Assembly: GCA_963775335.1 (NCBI GenBank)
Contig: CAVZIJ010000003.1
Span: 806,001 to 870,000, forward strand
Direction: 5' to 3'
Length of the DNA: 64,000 nt
Origin: CAVQCX01 sp963775335
GTDB taxonomy: Bacteria > Pseudomonadota > Gammaproteobacteria > Chromatiales > Chromatiaceae
Part shown: positions 59,201 to 64,000 of the stretch, piece after piece
How the letters are laid out: the number at the start of each line of letters is the position of its first letter
Numbering within the stretch: the stretch's first letter is position 1
Position numbers and translations under genes: made by a program
The notes under the pieces: model-generated
The model's input: only the letters and a program-made list of their open reading frames with translations
The model's database searches: none
Told to the model about the DNA's origin: nothing

Positions 59201-60228
59201 GGCGGCACCTGCACCAGGCTCCAGACGAAGCTGAGGGGATCGCCGTCGGCGTCGCTGGAGCCGCTACCGTCCAGGGTGACCGTCTGGCCCGCCGCGGCCA
59301 CCTGATCGGCACCGGCGTCGGCCACCGGGGCGACGTTCTGGGTGCTCAGCACCACCTGGTCGGCGGCGCTGTCCTGCTGGCCGTCATTCACCACCAGCTG
59401 GGCGACATACTTCCCCTCGGCATCGACAATGAAGTCCGGCTGGATCGCCGCCGGGTCGGAGAGCGCGGCGGTGCTCCCGCTCGGGCGAGTCACCAGCGAC
59501 CAGAGATAGCTCAGACGGTTGCCATCCGCGTCCGAGGAGCCGCTGCCATCGAGGATCAGCTTCTGCCAGGGGACGATCTCCTGGTCCCGGCCTGCGTCCG
59601 CCACGGGCGCCTGACCCTGCGCCGGGCAGAGGATCTCGATCTGCACACAGCTGCCGAGGCGGCCTTGGACCTTGACCTTGAGCTCGTTGTCGGCCGCCAG
59701 CTGCACCGGCTTCTCGACCTTGGTCCCGCGCGGGGGGATCTCCCAGCGGCCGAAAACCGACTCCTGGTTCAGCTCGACGCTTGCCCGGAACACGGGCCCG
59801 CAGGTCCCGAATTCGCCTTCCGTGCCATCGGTCCCGATCGCGGATGTCGCGCCGGACGTTGCGGCGCTGTCCCCTGGGGGGCGATTCCCGCGGCCCCACC
59901 CCCGGAGCAGGCGGTCCAGCCATCCACCGTCGTGCCCGGACCCGTCGTCGCCGTCGTCGGTGGGAGGTGGCTCGGCGGTATCCAGCCCGTTGCGGGCCTG
60001 CAGCAGACAGCCCCCCTTCGTGCCGGAGAAAGAGAGATGATCGACCTGCCAGCCTTGATGCTTGGTTCCTACCCGATAGATCTTGGGTCCGAACAGGGTG
60101 GCATAGTCGCCCGACTGGCCGGCCGATTGTCCCGCCGCTGCGACCGAGCAGAGGGCGAACAACACTGCGCCGAGGAGACTTCGAGCGGCCGCGCCCCCGC
60201 TGCGGCCGTTGCGACACTCCCCTGCCAC
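50221..60228 (-). CDS. Giant exported multidomain protein with PKD, FG-GAP and RHS/YD repeats
   Basis: About 3335 residues from a GTG at 60228 (signal peptide ARSLLGAVLFALCSVAAAGQ). An upstream start at 60318 would hide the signal. Rough residue order: 206-670 five PKD domains (PVADAGPD...LDGSGS...YVAQL), 672-865 two cadherin/He_PIG domains, 865-935 start of a cadherin-like domain (GSFTYQRTAG), 935-1390 FG-GAP propeller with eight DLDGDGxPEVL-type calcium sites, 1415 return to the cadherin-like domain (TTDSFTYKVSDG), 1535-1600 PASTA, 1604-1645 MopE-like DCNDNDPTIHPGATD, 1650-1730 Big2, 1850-3060 RHS/YD repeats, then LYDLRARFYDPDAGRFLARD core and a 250-residue tip without known domain. Secreted or surface-displayed. 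It has no partner toxin-system gene nearby. Confidence 0.9.
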   Translation of the reverse strand: MAGECRNGRSGGAAARSLLGAVLFALCSVAAAGQSAGQSGDYATLFGPKIYRVGTKHQGWQVDHLSFSGTKGGCLLQARNGLDTAEPPPTDDGDDGSGHDGGWLDRLLRGWGRGNRPPGDSAATSGATSAIGTDGTEGEFGTCGPVFRASVELNQESVFGRWEIPPRGTKVEKPVQLAADNELKVKVQGRLGSCVQIEILCPAQGQAPVADAGRDQEIVPWQKLILDGSGSSDADGNRLSYLWSLVTRPSGSTAALSDPAAIQPDFIVDAEGKYVAQLVVNDGQQDSAADQVVLSTQNVAPVADAGADQVAAAGQTVTLDGSGSSDADGDPLSFVWSLVQVPPGSAASLSDPSAVRPHLSLDQPGDYLVQLQVSDGALGSEPDQVLITTGNAPPVADAGPDRSTSVATPVVLDGSGSHDPNGDPLSYSWSLIARPADSLASLSNPSSVSPQLTLDVPGTYVAQLIVSDGLVESAPDEVVISTGNTRPVADAGPDLSAVTGQQVQLDGSASRDADADPLSFDWSLLVRPPGSSATLVSPTLDKPQLTPDKCGTYLAQLLVSDGSLSSVPDTAVVVANSRPIAQISANPTQPSLGQTVELDGSASTDADGQTLTYAWQLTPPAGSSAVLDNATSPTPAFTADVSGTYKVSLVVSDGELDSTPATLDISLTPTDLAPQLVPPGDRDILAGQGFAMTLFAIDPEGDPLSFSLVSGPQGMTVTPGGMLSWTPTTAGEGDHPVEVRVSDGQLADQGSFNVHVSPPLSALPGLSGPNGAPPVIQPIADQTLRLGDSLSLSASASDPDANDPLSFSLGLAPSGMSIDPATGAFAWTPSQAGASDVTVDVTDSTGLSAFTSFTVSVVAANGAPVAVNDQYDVPGGLQLSVPAPGVMSNDSDPNNDALTALLVSGASYGTVDLRPDGSFTYQRTAGTTEPKLLYSVASKYGNSGNSFVPVEPLVVDLDGDGAPEIVYLNVAGGCDSVLKAVHGKDGSPMFETPSDCSSPVHRKRIVFGRAADIAAGDLDGDGKPEILVIDGYDGSISSDPANPGDNQGTHFYAFDHNGHYLWTSQDVVDDQPTIVSSTSGFTKLKLADLDGDGLPEVLVGYSASGPGIPSGHEYVVTAFNHDGTIRWTAYGNATGESANPATGDVTTADLDLDGKPEVLYDDDVYDAHGNYLWSATERASLGFGIRVVSIAVANLDDDPYPEIIYHTDGNIVVVDHEGHARWVVGGGGVRRVSIGDVDGDGRPEVLRTWNDTLQVYKGDGNLLWQRQMPGGATDSYATVFDLNGDGHPEVLWNLKNAGSTGTLYVLDGANGSTLNSIQHDQPLQRNQDGPVVANVNADGAAEVVLAADGVPSISVYAAASGVWMPSRPVWNEYDYHVTDVNPDGTIPAHELPNWLQPGLNNYIANVPLPGEAGTTDSFTYKVSDGTLDSNVATVSLPVKNADNPPEIISSPITRATVSVPYRYGLLARDPDVGDRLSYALDAGDPAGMTIDAYGIVRWTPAEADLGDHTIALQVSDAAGHIAHQVYTLTVVEPIPVPDVVGVSQAVAESTITGAGLTVGSVSQATDPSIPPGSVASQQPSAKTAAAAGSAVALVISQGPGPEDIDADHDGFTPRQGDCNDNDPTIHPGATDVPGDGVDQNCDGSDATLALSSIVLDPSSLTLVAGESMDLTAYGIATDGTSRVVDALATWSSSGVAASVDASGRVTALAAGTVTITASYQGKSGTASVTVLAAVSGDTAPPSIAISSPTDGQAIYGPITITGTAADANFLRYELAISPADQHNFTLLSTGTAPVTDGTLGQLDPTLMLNGLYTLRVTVFDAGGNQASAETTVKIEGEQKVGLFTLSFTDFSIPMIGLPIQVTRTYDSRDKRQGDFGVGWRLGFQTLELRCSGGPLGDGWTVAKSSLYYVLYSDQTKICSLTLPSGKVEAFDFVPDPASSVLEPFSLLRGKFVPETGTVGILTSLDNTNFEILDPQPGPVELRDDSTGNVFDPQNFVYTTVGGIRYTINLSAGVQKVEDPNGAVLTIGANGLVSSAGPAVSFARDSLGRITAVTDPMGKTRTYTYSAAGDLAAVTDAAGEVTRFFYNRSHGLLRIEDPLGEPVARNDYDDQGRLIAITDADGNKSTFSYDLGGRKVTTTDPLGHVSSVTYDDHGNVLSRAQTITLDGTPTLVTETAAYDSLDREIEHVDSDGVKAQTSYDANGDVTGTVVDPSGLDIVRSATFDANGHPLTRTDARGHTTTYAYDARGNPVTITGPDGQSQRFAYDGAGRLLKTIDAVGTVTTFAYTSAGQIASSEEVPADAGATIHKSFSYDADGHPTSQTIERLVDGTTQSLTTTFTYDAIGRLIKTVDPDGKASSTEYDADGEVTATINELGEKTTYTYDPRGLLTQTRFPDGSTETRTYDAAGNLVTVTDAAGHTTTATRDEVGRVVATTLPDGSSSRNVYTAGGRSAATIDANGNRTDFAYDAAGRLISTTAPQVVDASTGNPFRPSVTRELNAAGEPTAIVGPSGARTEMTYDSNGRLSTITLPDGSTRQRRYDAKGRLAEQIDEMGEATDFAYDGSGNLVRVVQPAPAAGQPRPVTTYAYDQAGHRISQTDALGHTTRFAYDALGRYNGHTLPGGESDHLTYDAAGRMATYQDFKGNTTSFTYDALGRLLKRQAGSESNDLTYTSTGKRATATDARGTTQYSYDVDGQLIGITGPGGETLAYSYDANGNLASLTADGVTTQYAYDALDRLVRVTSAQGDSTYGYDAAGNLVSAGLPNGITTSATFDALHRPTQIDIRSPLPASSLLASYAYTYRPDGRRTTVTEADGSVESYGYDGLGRLISEQRTGASARDIGYEYDAVGNRLRRTNGSLVTDYTYDADDRLLSTSGDNTATYTYDAGGNVTSRTAAGSTTLYLWDAFNRLSEVQTPSSTLTYTYDVDGHRVDQGVNGTDTRFLVDSHNPTGLSQVVTATSAAGRTDFAYGNQFLAETSGGTTHFPAYDAHDNLRLLTTSSGAVSQNYRYDAFGRMEAGTLGGDNVYGYNGQRYDASIGLYDLRARFYDPDAGRFLARDPLAGDISEPRSLNPYAYAYDDPVNGADPTGEEETTLLGLEADIAIAAPVEKINATSAVGAYCEAQSTLDTIEAIRNLTSAAAGLVDAAATFAADALGAHVGGGSYKFQYSWPISYSPSDLSKTVALRMEGQLSDGPQPGFNVFVGLANSNKYKKWGTSFDGQKKFKGGVKISYQCGKSFSVEGLVQGDSEYTIVTGTACGQRVLDLVFDVRLVGSVGLNVPNEGAVQGYVKLVPHIEKFGWQAAIAERGASLGYFSQQIFELSTSQFSFLGRPIWEFAK

Positions 60229-60730
60229 AATGCGTCTTTCGTGGATCGAGAATTCCCGAGCTCTTGGCAACGCTGAGCCCCCCGGCAGCGCTCCGGCCGG
60301 CCGCGCTGCGGCCGGCAACCAAAACAGTTCTTGTTCGTGTCCTCATTACATCAGGAGGAGGCTTCGCTTTCCATCGGGACATTCCCGAACCGGACATCGA
60401 CGCCGTTTCCGGGTCCACCCAGCCGTCCGGGGAGCAAGTCCGGGCAAGGGCGGAGCGCGACCAATCCCCCACACGTCGATGCGCCCAGACTCGATCCGAG
60501 ACATCAGGCTAGGCACGCGGAATGGCTGTGGCGCGCGCCATCGACAGGGACTCCACTCCCGAGCCCGGTGGCGACCGCTTTCGGAAACCGCCGGACTCCA
60601 CTTTTTGGACGCGACATCCGCCCTACTCCGGACGCGGCCGACTATATTCGTGTCTTGGTCAATCGCGCGCCGCCCGGGCGCAGCGCAATCGCAGCCCCTA
60701 GAACCGATAAGTCAAGGAGGCCCCACCGCG
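60229..60730. other. Divergent intergenic region before the encapsulin operon
   Basis: About 500 bases between the giant RHS gene and the encapsulin, read outward in both directions. I see no gene. It should contain both promoters. CTTGTTCGTGTCCTCATTACATCAGGAGG (about 60331-60359) is the most AT-rich patch. The last bases contain TCAAGGAGG (60712-60720), the encapsulin ribosome-binding site. I found no convincing -35/-10 pair. Confidence 0.4.
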
Positions 60731-62132
60731 ATGTCTACCGTCCCTGAAGAACAGCACAGCCTAAGCAGCCGGGCCGCCCGTAAGCTGGCCCACACGACCG
60801 TCACCCCGCCGCAGATGGTGGGGATTACGCCACGCTGGCTGCTCAAGCTTCTGCCCTGGGTGCGGGTCGAGGCCGGCACGTACCGTGTCAACCGCAAACG
60901 GGTGGTCCTGCGACAGGAGGAGCGGATCCAGGTGGCCGTCGTGGATGGGCGCGCCGCCGTCGAGCCGAGGAACCTGCGCTCGGCCGCTCTGTTCCAGCAC
61001 GTGGACGAACGGCTGATCGAGTCCATCGCCGATCAATTCGTCAACGAGTCTTTCGATGCCGGGCAGGTGATCGTCGAGGAAGACGACAAGGGCGACCGCT
61101 TCTACATCATCGCGGAGGGCAAAGTCGAGGTGTCGTCCCGGGGCCCCCACGGGGAGAAGCTGCGACTGGGCGTGCTCGCCGACGGCGAGTACTTCGGCGA
61201 GATTGCCCTGGTGGAGGACGGTCGGCGGATCGCCACCGTACAGGCGCTCACGCCCTGTCTGTTGCTCAGTTTGGACCGGGCGCGCTTCGAGCAGGCGCTC
61301 AGTGCGGCGCCGGAGCTGCGCGAGAACTTCCGGCGTGTGATCGAGGAGCGCCGGGAGGCACAGAAGCGCATCAACGAATTCGGCGAGGAGCGCATTGAGG
61401 CGGGGACCGCTGGCGAGAACGAGGCAGATGTCTCCCAGACCTTCGTCGACTATGCCGATGAGCCCCGCGAGTATCCGCTCAGCGTCATCCAGACCATCCT
61501 GCGGGTTCACACCCGGGTGACTGACCTCTACAACCAGCCCATCGACCAGCTGCGCGAGCAACTTCGACTGACCGTGGAGGGCATCAAGGAGAAACAGGAA
61601 GAGGAGATCATCAACAACCCGGTTTTCGGACTGCTCCATAACGTCGCCCCGTCCATGCGGCTGCAGCCGCGTTACGGGCCGCCGACCCCGGATGACATGG
61701 ACGAGCTGCTCTCCAAGGTGTGGAAAAAACCCGCCTTCTTTCTTGCCCATCCGAAGGCAATTGCCGCCTTCGGTCGGGAATGTACCCGCCGGGGCGTGCC
61801 CCCGCCCACGGTGCAGCTGTTTGGCTCGCCCTTCCTCACCTGGCGCGGCGTCCCCGTCGTGCCCTGCGACAAGCTGTTCGTGAGCCGTCGCGGCGACGGG
61901 ACGGGCACCACCAGCATTCTGCTCATGCGGGTGGGTGAGGCCGAGCAGGGCGTGGTCGGCCTGCACCAGCCCGGCATCCCCGGCGAGCAGCAGACCCCGA
62001 GCCTGTCGGTTCGGCTGATGGACATCGACCATCGGGCGATCGCGTCGTACCTGGTCACGCTGTACTACTCGGCGGCCGCCCTCGTGGACGACGCCCTGGG
62101 TGTCCTGGAGAACATCGAGGTGGGCTTCTTCC

Positions 62133-62146
<14 letters not shown>
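60731..62146 (+). CDS. Family 2B-type encapsulin shell protein with cyclic-nucleotide-binding domain
   Basis: 471 residues from ATG 60731 after AAGGAGG. Residues 1-75 are the Family 2 encapsulin N-arm (LSSRAARKLAHTTVTPPQMVGITPRWLLKLLPWVRVEAGTYRVNR). Residues 85-210 are a cNMP-binding domain (GQVIVEEDDKGDRFYIIAEG, and the binding cassette GEYFGEIALVEDGRRIATVQ with Glu and Arg present). The rest is an HK97-type shell fold (QLREQLRLTVEGIKEKQEEE, VQLFGSPFLTWRGVPVVPCD, VGLHQPGIPGEQ). The protein should assemble into a virus-like nanocompartment whose shell may bind a nucleotide. It overlaps the desulfurase gene by 14 nt. Confidence 0.9.
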
Positions 62147-63866
<1,720 letters not shown>

Positions 63867-64000
63867 CGGGCGGCGGCCACAGCCCGTGACGAGGACTCGG
63901 CCAAGAGGCGCGGCCCTCAAGGGTCCCGATATTCAGGACTAGGGCTCGGCAAGAAGGGCGCGCTAGACTCATCTCAGGGCACACCCTGCTCGATCTGCAC
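63867..64000. other. Downstream of the desulfurase, to the window end
   Basis: No gene visible. The window ends 134 nt past the stop. Any further operon member (for example a rhodanese or serine acetyltransferase, which can accompany such loci) would lie beyond. Confidence 0.3.

Overview
The window is high-GC proteobacterial chromosome. It most resembles a gammaproteobacterium of the Chromatiales (purple sulfur bacteria and relatives). The reasons are a class III PHA synthase (adjacent phaE and phaC) with phaR/phaB/phaA/phaP, gammaproteobacterial gene orders (hisC-tyrA-aroA-cmk-rpsA-ihfB and glyA-nrdR-ribD-ribE), and REP-like GTAGCCCGGAT repeats. The genus is inference. No tRNA, rRNA or CRISPR array was recognised.

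Layout. 1-1015: 3' part of lexA and a small conserved hypothetical. 1016-6972: a patchwork accessory region of lower and mixed base composition, with a fragmentary gene, a truncated DDE transposase, an attC-like hairpin followed by brnT-brnA, the frameshifted tail of an IS91-like transposase, a secreted protein plus OmpA-domain lipobox-free pair, a frameshifted ParE toxin with intact antitoxin, and a truncated REP-associated (RAYT) transposase with inverted flanks. 6973-11564: small secreted or membrane proteins, a TfoX-N protein, an isochorismatase-fold hydrolase, and mobA and moaA (molybdenum cofactor). 11889-16440: a helix-hairpin-helix protein, an orphan batD, a 50-residue membrane peptide, a SET-domain protein, and an ArnD-like protein whose catalytic residues are replaced. 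16525-29535: a housekeeping block on the minus strand (tex, ihfB, rpsA, cmk, aroA, tyrA, hisC, ribE, ribD, nrdR, glyA).

29991-40294 holds a complete Anbu-type gene neighbourhood: two sets of circularly permuted ATP-grasp plus alpha-E proteins (one fused, one split), two transglutaminase-fold proteins (one fused to DUF2126) and a divergent proteasome-like Anbu peptidase. A decayed third transglutaminase start lies just upstream. Members of this neighbourhood are predicted to make, and perhaps remove, peptide-type modifications.

40464-49830: a Pat-like acyl-CoA synthetase/GNAT fusion, the PHA locus and a histone-deacetylase-family hydrolase. A near-consensus phaP promoter overlaps a palindromic TGC/GCA site that fits a PhaR operator. 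phaP ends in a perfect 15-bp terminator stem.

50221-60228 encodes one exported protein of about 3335 residues: five PKD domains, Ig-like domains, an FG-GAP propeller apparently inserted inside a cadherin-like domain, PASTA, MopE-like and Big2 domains, a long RHS/YD cage, and a lower-GC C-terminal tip of unknown function with no visible immunity gene.

60731-63866: a Family 2B-type encapsulin with an internal cyclic-nucleotide-binding domain. It overlaps by 14 nt a SufS-like cysteine desulfurase that carries a long low-complexity N-terminal extension, the expected cargo-loading segment. This is probably a sulfur-handling nanocompartment.
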